A stretch of 17,445 nt of DNA from the NCBI GenBank assembly GCA_913020255.1, contig CAJWAW010000014.1:1-17445 (forward strand), in the 5' to 3' direction. Source of the stretch: an uncultured Fidelibacterota bacterium. GTDB taxonomy: Bacteria > Marinisomatota > Marinisomatia > SCGC-AAA003-L08 > GCA-002707645. The translations under genes were made by a program, and so were the position numbers. The stretch's first letter is position 1. The number at the start of each line of letters is the position of its first letter. Of the stretch, positions 7,932 through 14,824 are shown one piece after another. The notes beneath the pieces were generated by a model, which had not been told where the DNA came from, made no database searches, and saw nothing but the letters and a program-made list of their open reading frames with translations.

Positions 7932-8198
7932 TTAACTTTCATCTGCATCTGGAGCATGATATCTTTGGCAATTTATACACCATACGAGTTTTTCTTTTTC
8001 TTTTTCTTGCTCCGCAGTTTCTCTATCATGATATGTCTGACAGTTTGCACACCATACTTGATCAGAACTTAATGATAGATTATCATTAGAAGTAAATTTA
8101 AATATAGTGATAATAACAAAAGCTACAAATGTTATTGATACAAAGATTCCTAGTAAATTAGGTCTAGTTGACTTTTTTATATTTTTTCTTTTTGACAT
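7932..8198 (-). CDS. Small single-pass membrane protein with twin WCxNCQxYH motifs
   Basis: This 88-residue protein was not recognised. A Lys/Arg-rich N-terminus (MSKRKNIKKSTR) is followed by one membrane helix (about 15-34) and a polar tail. By the positive-inside rule the tail lies outside the cytoplasm. The tail holds two near-identical units, VWCANCQTYH (48-57) and VWCINCQRYH (72-81), joined by an acidic, Glu/Lys-rich linker. Four Cys and two His in this arrangement suggest one or two metal (probably zinc) sites. Alternatively the CxxC pairs could be redox-active. They are not CxxCH haem-c sites, because Gln follows the second Cys. The gene is 48 bases downstream of the small unknown gene and 7 bases upstream of mutM on the same strand. 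Confidence 0.7.
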   Translation of the reverse strand: MSKRKNIKKSTRPNLLGIFVSITFVAFVIITIFKFTSNDNLSLSSDQVWCANCQTYHDRETAEQEKEKEKLVWCINCQRYHAPDADES

Positions 8199-8246
8199 TA
8201 TTATAACTTAATATAAAGATGTTAAAAATAACACTGATTAATTGAT

Positions 8247-8549
8247 TTATGCTTCAGCTAAATAGCTATAAACTGATAAGTATTGAACTGAAGTCAAAAA
8301 GCATTTATTGCCAATGTGTTGATAAATTGAAGCTGTATCATTAAATTTAGTATCATCTATCAACTTGAATTCAAGAACTAAATGCCCTTTTAATTCAGTA
8401 AATTTTAAAAATTTATAGTGACCTATTCCAAATTCAGTTTTTATTACTAGATCTGATTTTTCATTACATAGCATAGTAAGGTATTTTACCTCATCAACGT
8501 GAGTAATTGTATTTGCATTATTTGAATTTAAGTTGCTTGTATGTTTCAT
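8247..8549 (-). CDS. Small protein of unknown function with a very strong ribosome site
   Basis: This 100-residue protein was not recognised. The N-terminus is polar and Asn/Thr-rich (MKHTSNLNSNNANT), followed by alternating hydrophobic and charged residues that suggest a small mostly-beta fold (VIKTEFGIGHYKFLKF, HLVLEFKLI), ending SVYSYLAEA. There is no signal, no membrane helix and no clear motif. I placed the start at the ATG at 8549 because AAGGAGGTG, an almost full match to the 16S rRNA tail, lies 6 bases before it. An in-frame GTG at 8558 is itself part of that Shine-Dalgarno, so it cannot be the initiator. It is the first gene of the minus-strand run leading to mutM and diverges from the esterase gene across about 150 bases. 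The strong ribosome site suggests high translation, unlike most genes here. Confidence 0.6.
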   Translation of the reverse strand: MKHTSNLNSNNANTITHVDEVKYLTMLCNEKSDLVIKTEFGIGHYKFLKFTELKGHLVLEFKLIDDTKFNDTASIYQHIGNKCFLTSVQYLSVYSYLAEA

Positions 8550-8705
8550 AATAAACACCTCCTTTTGACATAATTTGTAATTATTAAATCAATTAAAATG
8601 TGATTATTGGCACATCTGTTATTATATTGTGACCCATGTCAATTTATTTTTTTATAATAGAGAGATATGTATTAAATTTTTATTACTATTAAATAGGATT
8701 GTATT
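8550..8705. other. Divergent intergenic region with possible promoter for the esterase
   Basis: This 156-base spacer lies between the small unknown gene (-) and the esterase (+). It holds TATAAT at 8653-8658, about 47 bases before the esterase ATG. It also holds a partly symmetric sequence TTGTGACCCATGTCAA (8627-8642), whose right half reads TTGACA on the minus strand. The spacing between TTGTGA and TATAAT is 20 bases, longer than the usual 17, so the promoter is only tentative. The symmetric element could instead be an operator. Otherwise it is plain A+T-rich sequence. Confidence 0.3.
8556..8564 (-). promoter_or_regulatory. Near-perfect Shine-Dalgarno
   Basis: On the minus strand this reads AAGGAGGTG, 6 bases before the ATG at 8549. 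It is the strongest ribosome site in the window and rules out the overlapping GTG as start. Confidence 0.85.
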
Positions 8706-9851
8706 ATGTTAAATCAATTATTAATATTATTTTCTATACTTTCAATAGCCATAGGTCAGACAAGGTATTTAGACGAAGTATTTCAGGATATATCAATAAC
8801 GAATAATGTAGTATATGGAAATGCTCCAGATTTGCCATTTATATTTTTATTTGAATGGAATACGTTTGATATTGATTTGGATATGGATATTTATGAACCT
8901 CAAGGTGATAATGAATTAGCTAGACCAGTAATAATTTTTTTACATCCTGGTTCATTTTTTTCAGGAAGTAATACTTCTGGGGATATGGTTTCATTAGCTA
9001 CAGACGCAGCGAAGAGAGGCTATGTAGGTATAAGCGCAAATTATAGATTGGGTTTAAATATTATAAGTACATATAGCGGAGAAAGAGCGGTTTATAGAGG
9101 TGTCCAAGATGCTAGTGCACTCATTAGATATCTTCGTGAATACCATGAAGAGCTAAAAATTGATCCAAATAAAATATTTTTATGGGGAAGTAGTGCAGGA
9201 AGTTTTATATCACTTCACTTAGCTTTTTCTGATAATAGTGAAAGACCCGCATCAACATATGGCGGATCAAGTGATCCTGATTTAGGTTGTATTGATTGTG
9301 AAGGTAATAATTATTCTCATAGCAGTAAACCTACAGCTATTGTTAGTTGTTGGGGAGCAATAGGAGATTTAGATTGGATTGACGCTGAGGATAATGTTCC
9401 GACTATTTTATTTCATGGTACTTCTGATATAGTGGTGCCATATGATGAGGGTTTCCCTTTTACTATTAATATTGCTTTACCAACAGTTTATGGATCAAGT
9501 AAAATTAATGAAAAGTTAGATCAACTTGGTATTGAAAATGAAACCCATTTAGAGGAAGGTGAAGGTCATGAATATTGGGGCTCTTTAAATGGTAACTGGG
9601 TATCGGGACCAAATGTGTATTATGATCAAATTAAATTAGATTCTTTTAATTTTTTATATAACTATTTAGATATTAACCCTGGACAAATGTTAGGAGATAT
9701 TAATAGTGATAATATAGTTAATGTTTTAGATTTAATACAGGCTGTAAATTATATACTAAGTAACGAATATGAAATTATAGCTGATTTAAACCAGGATGGA
9801 GAATTGAACGTTTTAGATATAGTATTATACATAGATTTAATAATATTATAA
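8706..9851 (+). CDS. Secreted alpha/beta-hydrolase (esterase/lipase-like) with dockerin-like C-terminus
   Basis: The 381-residue exported hydrolase has a signal peptide at residues 1-17 (cleavage probably before Gln18). The catalytic fold follows, with HPGSFFSG (80-87) in the place of the HGGG-type oxyanion motif of carboxylesterases. GSSAG (161-165) gives nucleophile Ser163, HGTSD gives Asp241, and GEGHEYWG gives His288, so the full Ser-Asp-His triad is visible. ANYRLG and the block RGVQDASALIRYLR are typical of the BD-FAE/carboxylesterase group. Residues 330-381 form two dockerin-like calcium loops (331-342, DINSDNIVNVLD; 360-371, DLNQDGELNVLD), ending at the C-terminus. Likely role: cleavage of carboxyl esters of extracellular polymers or lipids; the substrate is unknown. 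TAGGA about 8 bases before the ATG may serve as ribosome site. It is followed 48 bases later by acetyl-CoA synthetase, so released acetate could be one product, but that link is only inference. Confidence 0.87.
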   Translation: MLNQLLILFSILSIAIGQTRYLDEVFQDISITNNVVYGNAPDLPFIFLFEWNTFDIDLDMDIYEPQGDNELARPVIIFLHPGSFFSGSNTSGDMVSLATDAAKRGYVGISANYRLGLNIISTYSGERAVYRGVQDASALIRYLREYHEELKIDPNKIFLWGSSAGSFISLHLAFSDNSERPASTYGGSSDPDLGCIDCEGNNYSHSSKPTAIVSCWGAIGDLDWIDAEDNVPTILFHGTSDIVVPYDEGFPFTINIALPTVYGSSKINEKLDQLGIENETHLEEGEGHEYWGSLNGNWVSGPNVYYDQIKLDSFNFLYNYLDINPGQMLGDINSDNIVNVLDLIQAVNYILSNEYEIIADLNQDGELNVLDIVLYIDLIIL

Positions 9852-9899
9852 TATTTAATTAAAGTAATACATTAAGTATGTAAAGATCGGAGATAGATT

Positions 9900-11807
9900 G
9901 TGAATAAGGTTTTTAAGGCTAATTATAGCACTGGAAAAACAATAGATAAATATCAAGCTAGATATAACAAGTCGATTCAGGATAATAATCTTTTTTGGGC
10001 TGATGTTTCCAAGAGGATATCATGGTTCAAACCGTGGGATAGCATTTCAAATGTTGATTATAATTCTGCATCAATAAGGTGGTATGAAGGTGGAAGTTTG
10101 AATGCTTCTTATAATTGCATAGATAGACATGTTTTGTCAGGTTATGGAGAAAAGACCGCTATAATGTGGGAGGGAAATGATTATAATGATACAATTAAGA
10201 TTACTTATGATCAGTTGTTAAATCGTGTCTCTAAATTTGCAAATGGTCTAAAATCAATAGGTGTAAGAAGGGGAGATAGGGTTTGTATCTATATGCAAAT
10301 GATTCCAGAATTAGCAGTAGCAATGCTTGCATGCTCAAGAATTGGAGCGGTTCATTCTATAGTATTTGGAGCATTTTCTTCCGATTCATTAGCCGATAGA
10401 ATTAATGATTCGAATTGCAATGTTTTAATTACTCAAGATACTGGAGTTAGAGGAACAAAAATTGATATTCCTATGAAAGCAAATGCTGACAAGGCTGTTA
10501 GTAAATGTCCTTCAATTGACAATGTGATTGTTGTTAAAAGAACAGGCTCAGAAGTTTATATGAAAGATGGTCGAGATATTTGGTGGGATGATTTAATTTA
10601 TGGCGTTGATGATACATGTGAGGCTGAGCATATGGATGCAGAAGATCCTTTGTTTATTTTATATACATCAGGATCAACGGGACAACCTAAAGGTGTTTTG
10701 CATACGACAGGTGGTTATATGGTTTATGCATCTTATACTCATCAAGAAGTTTTTGATTACAAGGATGGTGATATTTATTGGTGTACTGCAGATATAGGTT
10801 GGATAACCGGTCATTCATATATTGTTTATGGCCCATTATCAAATAGGGCCACGACTATAATGTTTGAAGGAGTCCCAAATTATCCTGATTTCGGTCGTTT
10901 TTGGGAAATTGTAGATAAATACAGTGTTAATATATTTTATACTGCCCCTACAGCATTACGTGCACTTATGAAAGAAGGTGATACCTATGTAAAGAAATAC
11001 GACTTATCATCACTTAAAGTCTTGGGAACAGTTGGTGAAACAATTAAAGAGCCTGAGTGGATGTGGTATTATAAAGTAGTTGGTAAAGAAAAGTGTCCTG
11101 TTATAGATACGTGGTGGCAAACTGAAACAGGTGGAATAATGATTACTCCATTACCAGGAGTTACAGATTTAAAGCCAGGTTCTGCTACTCTCCCTTTTTA
11201 TGGAATTAATCCTGTTGTATTAGATGAGAATGGTAATGAAATAGAGACATTGCCAGCTGAGGGTTATTTAGCTCTAAAGCAATCATGGCCAGGTCAAATG
11301 AGAACGGTATATGGAGATCATAAGCGTTTTTTTGACACTTACTTTTCACAATTTAAAGGCTATTATTTTACTGGTGATGGTGTAAAAAAAGATAAGGATG
11401 GATATTATTGGATAACTGGAAGAGTTGATGATGTTTTAAATGTTTCAGGTCATAGGCTTGGTACAGCTGAAATTGAAGGAGCTATTGGATTATATGAATC
11501 TGTGGCTGAAGCAGCTGTCGTAGGCTATCCTCATAACATTAAAGGGCAGGGTATATTTGCATATGTAACTTTAATGACAGGAGTTGAAGAAAGTGAATTT
11601 ATTTTATCAGGAATTAAAAGTAAAGTAAGAGAAATTATTGGTCCTCATGCTACTCCTGATCAAATCAAATTTACACCTGCATTACCTAAGACAAGGTCAG
11701 GTAAAATAATGAGAAGAATTTTAAGGAAAATTGCTGAAGGAGATGTTGATAATTTAGGAGATACTTCAACATTAGCTGATCCATCAGTTGTTAATTATTT
11801 ATTATAA
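9900..11807 (+). CDS. acs: Acetyl-coenzyme A synthetase
   Basis: Makes acetyl-CoA from acetate, ATP and CoA through acetyl-adenylate in the cytoplasm. The 635 residues match the usual length of about 650. Visible: the N-terminal ACAS block with [10 protein letters not shown] and [10 protein letters not shown]; the P-loop-like [45 protein letters not shown]; the adenylate-forming core [20 protein letters not shown] with [18 protein letters not shown]; and [11 protein letters not shown] with catalytic Lys602, the residue that is reversibly acetylated in characterised enzymes. TWWQTETGG with its Trp is the signature of acetate-sized acyl pockets. The start is GTG at 9900 with GGAG (9889-9892) 7 bases before it. 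It is followed after 12 bases by a DUF998-like gene whose Shine-Dalgarno overlaps the acs stop, so the three genes acs - DUF998-like - DUF4442 look like one operon. Confidence 0.97.
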   Translation: MNKVFKANYSTGKTIDKYQARYNKSIQDNNLFWADVSKRISWFKPWDSISNVDYNSASIRWYEGGSLNASYNCIDRHVLSGYGEKTAIMWEGNDYNDTIKITYDQLLNRVSKFANGLKSIGVRRGDRVCIYMQMIPELAVAMLACSRIGAVHSIVFGAFSSDSLADRINDSNCNVLITQDTGVRGTKIDIPMKANADKAVSKCPSIDNVIVVKRTGSEVYMKDGRDIWWDDLIYGVDDTCEAEHMDAEDPLFILYTSGSTGQPKGVLHTTGGYMVYASYTHQEVFDYKDGDIYWCTADIGWITGHSYIVYGPLSNRATTIMFEGVPNYPDFGRFWEIVDKYSVNIFYTAPTALRALMKEGDTYVKKYDLSSLKVLGTVGETIKEPEWMWYYKVVGKEKCPVIDTWWQTETGGIMITPLPGVTDLKPGSATLPFYGINPVVLDENGNEIETLPAEGYLALKQSWPGQMRTVYGDHKRFFDTYFSQFKGYYFTGDGVKKDKDGYYWITGRVDDVLNVSGHRLGTAEIEGAIGLYESVAEAAVVGYPHNIKGQGIFAYVTLMTGVEESEFILSGIKSKVREIIGPHATPDQIKFTPALPKTRSGKIMRRILRKIAEGDVDNLGDTSTLADPSVVNYLL

Positions 11808-11813
11808 GGAGGG
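11806..11813 (+). promoter_or_regulatory. Shine-Dalgarno deciding a TTG start
   Basis: AAGGAGGG overlaps the acs stop codon and stands 6 bases before the TTG at 11820. It supports that start over the in-frame ATG ten codons later. Confidence 0.7.
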
Positions 11814-11819
11814 TATGTT

Positions 11820-12515
11820 TTGATTAGATCTAAATTTTGGATAGTTGATATGCCTAAGTATTCTATAATCATTTTCTGTATACTAAATGCTGTGGCTATG
11901 TTTTTATATCCAGGTGGATCTATACATAATAAAGAGCAGACAGGTTATGTATTTTCAAATAATTTTTTTAGTGATCTAGGTACCTTGGTTACTTATTCTG
12001 GACTAGACAATCTAACTTCAGCTATTTTATTCAATTTTAGTTTATGTGTTTGCGGACTTACATTTATTATGCTTTTTTTAAAAGTTAGAAATTTATTTGA
12101 AATGAAACTTTTATCAAATACTGCAACTTTGTTTGGAGTTTTAGGAGGTTTTTCTTTCATAGGAGTAGCATTTACTCCAGCTAATATAGGTGGCGATATT
12201 CCTGATCTTTTATTAGATGCTCATATATTTTTTGCCCATGGTATTTTTAGATGTTTATTATTAGCCTCAGTTTTATATACAGTATTAATGTATAAGACTA
12301 AGGGCTTTGATAATAAATATGCATATGGGTTTATATCATTAGCAATTGCCGTATTTATATATATAATGATATCAGAACTTGGTCCTGATCCAAGATCTCA
12401 CCCTGGTGCGCTTAGTCTGCAAGTAATTTCTCAGAAAGTGATTGCTTTTTGGCTATTGCTGTCAATCTATTTTTATTCAATAGGTTTAGGTAGATATATA
12501 TATAATAAAATATGA
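11820..12515 (+). CDS. DUF998-like six-helix membrane protein
   Basis: The 231-residue integral membrane protein has six predicted helices at about residues 13-30, 65-88, 100-119, 135-157, 166-184 and 203-222. Between helices 1 and 2 it carries YPGG and NNFFSDLGT. The FSDLG motif, the DAHIFFAH stretch in helix 4 and the overall layout resemble the DUF998 family, whose function is unknown; the family call is from pattern memory and moderate. The start is TTG at 11820, chosen because of the AAGGAGGG just before it. It is coupled to both neighbours: it follows acs by 12 bases and its stop overlaps the next start as ATGA (12512-12515). Confidence 0.72.
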   Translation: MIRSKFWIVDMPKYSIIIFCILNAVAMFLYPGGSIHNKEQTGYVFSNNFFSDLGTLVTYSGLDNLTSAILFNFSLCVCGLTFIMLFLKVRNLFEMKLLSNTATLFGVLGGFSFIGVAFTPANIGGDIPDLLLDAHIFFAHGIFRCLLLASVLYTVLMYKTKGFDNKYAYGFISLAIAVFIYIMISELGPDPRSHPGALSLQVISQKVIAFWLLLSIYFYSIGLGRYIYNKI

Positions 12516-13012
12516 TTCCAACTCCTTTTAAATATTTTATAAAACGATATTATTCTGTTGATTTAAAGCCTAGTGAATTAAAAAGGATGTTAAATTTATG
12601 GATACCCTTTATATTTAATCGTATTAAAATAATACAAGTTTCAGATGATTTTAGAAAAATAGATGTCAGGTTAAAGCTTAGTTTTTGGAATAGAAATCCA
12701 GGAAAAGCCATATGGGGAGGAGCTATTTTTAGTGCAGCAGATTCTTTTTATCCAATAATGCTTAAACAAAATGCACTTTATAGTGGAATTACAACGCAAT
12801 TTTTTACAAAATCAACACAAGTAAATTATATCAAAGAATCAAAAACTAATCTTATGTTTAATTTTCAGTTAACAGAAGATGAAGTGATCAATATGGTAGG
12901 AATATTAAAAGAAGATGGTAAATATCAAGAATGGCATACCGTATATGGAATTGATGAAAATAACAATAAATGTGTTAAGGTTAAGATTCAGCCGTATTTA
13001 AGAATTAGATAG
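12512..13012 (+). CDS. DUF4442 hot-dog fold protein (thioesterase-like)
   Basis: The 166-residue soluble protein has features of the DUF4442 family, a branch of the hot-dog thioesterase superfamily. A helical N-terminus is followed by LKLSFWNRNPGKAIWGGAIF, leading into SAADSFYPIM. This corresponds to the N-x(n)-GG-hotdog-helix element that forms the acyl-thioester pocket. A beta-sheet region with THV-like YSGITTQFFTKSTQVNYI comes next. Known relatives hydrolyse or bind acyl-CoA or acyl-ACP, but DUF4442 members themselves are mostly untested, so the activity is inferred. The ATG overlaps the stop of the DUF998-like gene (ATGA), and being downstream of acetyl-CoA synthetase fits a role with acyl-CoA. 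No terminator is visible in the 77 bases after it. Confidence 0.75.
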   Translation: MIPTPFKYFIKRYYSVDLKPSELKRMLNLWIPFIFNRIKIIQVSDDFRKIDVRLKLSFWNRNPGKAIWGGAIFSAADSFYPIMLKQNALYSGITTQFFTKSTQVNYIKESKTNLMFNFQLTEDEVINMVGILKEDGKYQEWHTVYGIDENNNKCVKVKIQPYLRIR

Positions 13013-13089
13013 GAATAAAAAATCTTTTAAATTTAGTTGTAAATTTTATAAAGATATTATAACTATTGTAAATATAATTTTAAGTTGAA

Positions 13090-13449
13090 ATGACTAAAGA
13101 AGAAAAATTTAATAAATTTTGGAAGTACTATCCACGTAAAGTTGCAAAAGTTGCAGCTCAGCGAAGTTGGAAACGTTTAAAAGTTAAAGATATAGATGAT
13201 ATTTTCAGTGTATATAAAGATCATTTAATTCAATGGAAGTACAAAGAAATTCAATTTGTTCCGCATGCATCTACATGGCTAAATCAGAGAAGGTGGGAAG
13301 ATGAGCTGGAGCCATTGCCAAATGAAAATCAATCAATATATAAAAACATAGAACAGCAGCGTAAAGATTTTATAAAAAAAATGAAAAAAGCAGATACTGA
13401 AGCTGCATCTGAAGATGATATTAAAAAGGCATTAGGTCTAAAAAAATAA
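13090..13449 (+). CDS. Small protein resembling the C-terminal part of phage replication proteins
   Basis: The 119-residue, basic protein has its N-terminal half FNKFWKYYPRKVAKVAAQRS (residues 7-26) and later FVPHASTWLNQRRWEDE (56-72). Both are the hallmarks of a domain common in tailed phages, at the end of replisome-organiser/primosome-type proteins or as a separate small protein (F-W-xx-YP-(R/K)K-V-x-K plus PHPATWLNxxRWxDE). The second half (about 80-119) is charged and helical (KDFIKKMKKAD, ALGLKK). It may bind DNA or a helicase partner; that is inference from phage context. It stands alone, with no phage neighbours, just before a terminator and tRNA-Asp. No strong Shine-Dalgarno is seen before the ATG at 13090. 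Together with the Gp157-like gene it is the second solitary phage-type gene of the window. Confidence 0.75.
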   Translation: MTKEEKFNKFWKYYPRKVAKVAAQRSWKRLKVKDIDDIFSVYKDHLIQWKYKEIQFVPHASTWLNQRRWEDELEPLPNENQSIYKNIEQQRKDFIKKMKKADTEAASEDDIKKALGLKK

Positions 13450-13452
13450 AAA

Positions 13453-13469
13453 CCTCTGATTAACAGAGG
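13453..13469. terminator. Bidirectional rho-independent terminator
   Basis: The hairpin CCTCTG - ATTAA - CAGAGG (6 base pairs, 5-base loop) has A-rich sequence on its left and T-rich sequence (CTTTTATTTTA) on its right. It can end the plus-strand gene stopping at 13449. Read on the minus strand, it can also end the tRNA-Asp transcript, whose 3' end lies 14 bases away. Confidence 0.85.
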
Positions 13470-13482
13470 CTTTTATTTTAAG

Positions 13483-13557
13483 CGGGATGGACGGGAATCG
13501 AACCCGCAACTTCCTGCGTGACAGGCAGGTGCTCTAACCAAATTGAACTACCACCCC
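13483..13557 (-). tRNA. tRNA-Asp (GTC)
   Basis: The minus strand folds as a full cloverleaf. The acceptor stem is GGGGTGG paired with CCATCCC (one G-T pair), with discriminator G. The D arm contains GGTTAGAGC. The anticodon stem CCTGC/GCAGG carries loop CTGTCAC, giving anticodon GTC (bases 13522-13520). The T arm is GCGGG-TTCGATT-CCCGT. Discriminator G73 fits aspartate identity. The 3' CCA is not encoded and must be added after transcription. The 5' end is 3 bases after the stop codon of the DUF3098 gene, so both are probably on one transcript, ended by the hairpin at 13453-13469. Confidence 0.96.
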
Positions 13558-13560
13558 AAA

Positions 13561-13773
13561 TTATTTTTTGTAAAGTATTGCAATAGGAATTAATACAATA
13601 TAACCAATAAATAGTAAAAAAGGTGCAACCTTAACTGATATTATACTATTAACTGTACCATACCCCATTAGTATATAACCAACCATTATTAGTAATAATC
13701 CTATTCCAAAAATCAAATAATTTATTTTTTTAAAAGGCCATAAGCCTTTATTATTATTATTATTTACTTTCAC
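13561..13773 (-). CDS. DUF3098 small membrane protein
   Basis: The 70-residue protein has two hydrophobic helices (about 19-39 and 48-67) around MGYGTVNS. The pattern F-K-x-x-NY-x-x-x-G-(I/L)-x-x-I-x-x-G-Y-x-LM-x-x-G matches DUF3098, a family of unknown function common in Bacteroidota and relatives. It therefore supports an FCB-group host. The start is a GTG at 13773 without a visible Shine-Dalgarno; no in-frame ATG precedes the first helix. Residues 4-8 are five Asn encoded by a (TTA)5 tract on the plus strand. It precedes tRNA-Asp by only 3 bases on the same strand. Confidence 0.78.
   Translation of the reverse strand: MKVNNNNNKGLWPFKKINYLIFGIGLLLIMVGYILMGYGTVNSIISVKVAPFLLFIGYIVLIPIAILYKK
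13748..13762. repeat. (TTA)5 trinucleotide tract
   Basis: Five tandem TTA units, AAT on the coding minus strand, encode Asn4-Asn8 of the DUF3098 protein. Length change by slippage would keep the frame. Confidence 0.7.
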
Positions 13774-13806
13774 AAGTTTTAAAAATTAGCTGTGATTAAC
13801 CTATCA

Positions 13807-13836
13807 TTGCAAGAAATAAAATGCTTAATTTAAAAT
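13807..13836 (+). promoter_or_regulatory. Possible sigma-70-like promoter for mltG
   Basis: TTGCAA (13807-13812) and TAAAAT (13831-13836) are separated by 18 bases and end 19 bases before the mltG ATG. In so A+T-rich a genome chance matches are common. It is, however, the only plausible pair in the divergent spacer before mltG-pcrA-fur. Confidence 0.35.
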
Positions 13837-13855
13837 ACTTTATTTTTAGAAAAAT

Positions 13856-14824
13856 ATGCTAAAACCTATTAATATATTTATAACATCTATATTTTCTATA
13901 TTTTTTGTAATTTTTATTTATGCTTTAATATTATCATTTCCATTAAAATGTCAACATCTTGATTATTATATTACCATACCCAAAGATTCAACAGTATCAT
14001 CTGTATCTAAAATTTTAGATAATAATTTATGCTTAAATCCTTTAATATTTAAAATAGCTATGAAAATTACCATGAATGAGAAAAGCATTAAATATGGAAG
14101 GTATGATTTTAAATCAACATCGAATGTTAGAGATTTAATTGAATTAATTACATCAATTAAAAAAGATAGAGTCAGAATGACTATTTCAGAAGGTCTCAAA
14201 ATACGCGATATTGCAATTTATTTTGAAAAATTTATGCATATGAATGTTGAAGAATTTATTTCCACATGTTACGATCAAGAATTTATATCTTCATTAGGTT
14301 TGAGTGATATTTCTAATTTAGAGGGATATTTATTTCCAGATACTTATATTTTTTTAAAAACATACACAGTAAAAGATGTTATCGCAATTATGGTTAAGCA
14401 GTTTTTATTTAATTACAAAGAAAATATTAATCAAGATAGTTTGAAATTATCTAGATATGAAATTGTTATTTTGGCTTCAATTATTCAAGGTGAAGCAATG
14501 TATGATGATGAAATGAAAACAATTTCATCAGTTTATCATAATAGATTGAAGAAAAATATGTTACTCCAAGCTGATCCAACAATTCAATATATTTTACCAA
14601 AAGTAAAGAAGAGAATATTAGTTAAAGATACAAAAATTAATAACCCATATAATACGTACTTATACAAAGGATTGCCTCCTGGACCTATTAATAATCCAGG
14701 ATTGAGTGCAATTATAGCGGCTGCGTATCCAATTGAAACTGATTATTTATATTTTGTTTCTAATAATAAAGGTAGGCACATTTTTAATAGAACATTTCAA
14801 GACCATATAAAATCTAAAAAATGA
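13856..14824 (+). CDS. mltG: Endolytic murein transglycosylase MltG
   Basis: Membrane-anchored lytic transglycosylase that cuts nascent glycan strands within peptidoglycan and is thought to set strand length. The 322 residues match the family's usual length. A single N-terminal membrane helix (about 7-30) is followed by a LysM-like part (IPKDSTVSSVSKIL). The catalytic YceG domain has EGYLFPDTY, LASIIQGEA (residues 206-214), VYHNRL, LQADPTIQY, YNTYLYKGLPPGPINNPG and YLYFVSNNKGRHIFN. The catalytic block usually reads ASI(V/I)EKE; here the first Glu is Gln211 while Glu213 is kept, a variation I cannot judge functionally without alignment. There is no Shine-Dalgarno before the ATG. Its stop overlaps the pcrA start as ATGA (14821-14824), indicating coupled translation of a cell-wall and a DNA-repair gene. 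Confidence 0.93.
   Translation: MLKPINIFITSIFSIFFVIFIYALILSFPLKCQHLDYYITIPKDSTVSSVSKILDNNLCLNPLIFKIAMKITMNEKSIKYGRYDFKSTSNVRDLIELITSIKKDRVRMTISEGLKIRDIAIYFEKFMHMNVEEFISTCYDQEFISSLGLSDISNLEGYLFPDTYIFLKTYTVKDVIAIMVKQFLFNYKENINQDSLKLSRYEIVILASIIQGEAMYDDEMKTISSVYHNRLKKNMLLQADPTIQYILPKVKKRILVKDTKINNPYNTYLYKGLPPGPINNPGLSAIIAAAYPIETDYLYFVSNNKGRHIFNRTFQDHIKSKK

Noticed and set aside
7976..8054. Haem-c binding sites in the twin-CxxC protein
   Set aside because: Haem c needs CxxCH; here Gln follows the second Cys in both units and the His is four residues after it.
8550..8558. GTG start for the small gene ending at 8247
   Set aside because: The GTG is part of the Shine-Dalgarno AAGGAGGTG; the ATG three codons on has correct spacing.
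8627..8658. Standard sigma-70 promoter TTGTGA...TATAAT before the esterase
   Set aside because: The spacer is 20 bases, too long for a confident call; only the TATAAT is kept as tentative.
9868..9882. Hairpin TACAT-TAAGT-ATGTA between the esterase and acs as a terminator
   Set aside because: Only five A+T-rich pairs without a T tract; such symmetry is expected by chance at this base composition.
10600..10797. Alternative-frame open frame within acetyl-CoA synthetase
   Set aside because: It lies wholly within the conserved acs coding frame and shows no protein-like pattern.
13090..13557. Prophage remnant integrated at tRNA-Asp
   Set aside because: There is no integrase and no repeated tRNA 3' end, and only one phage-like gene lies beside the tRNA.
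13966..14199. Minus-strand open frame inside mltG
   Set aside because: Antisense to a well-conserved gene; no supporting motif.
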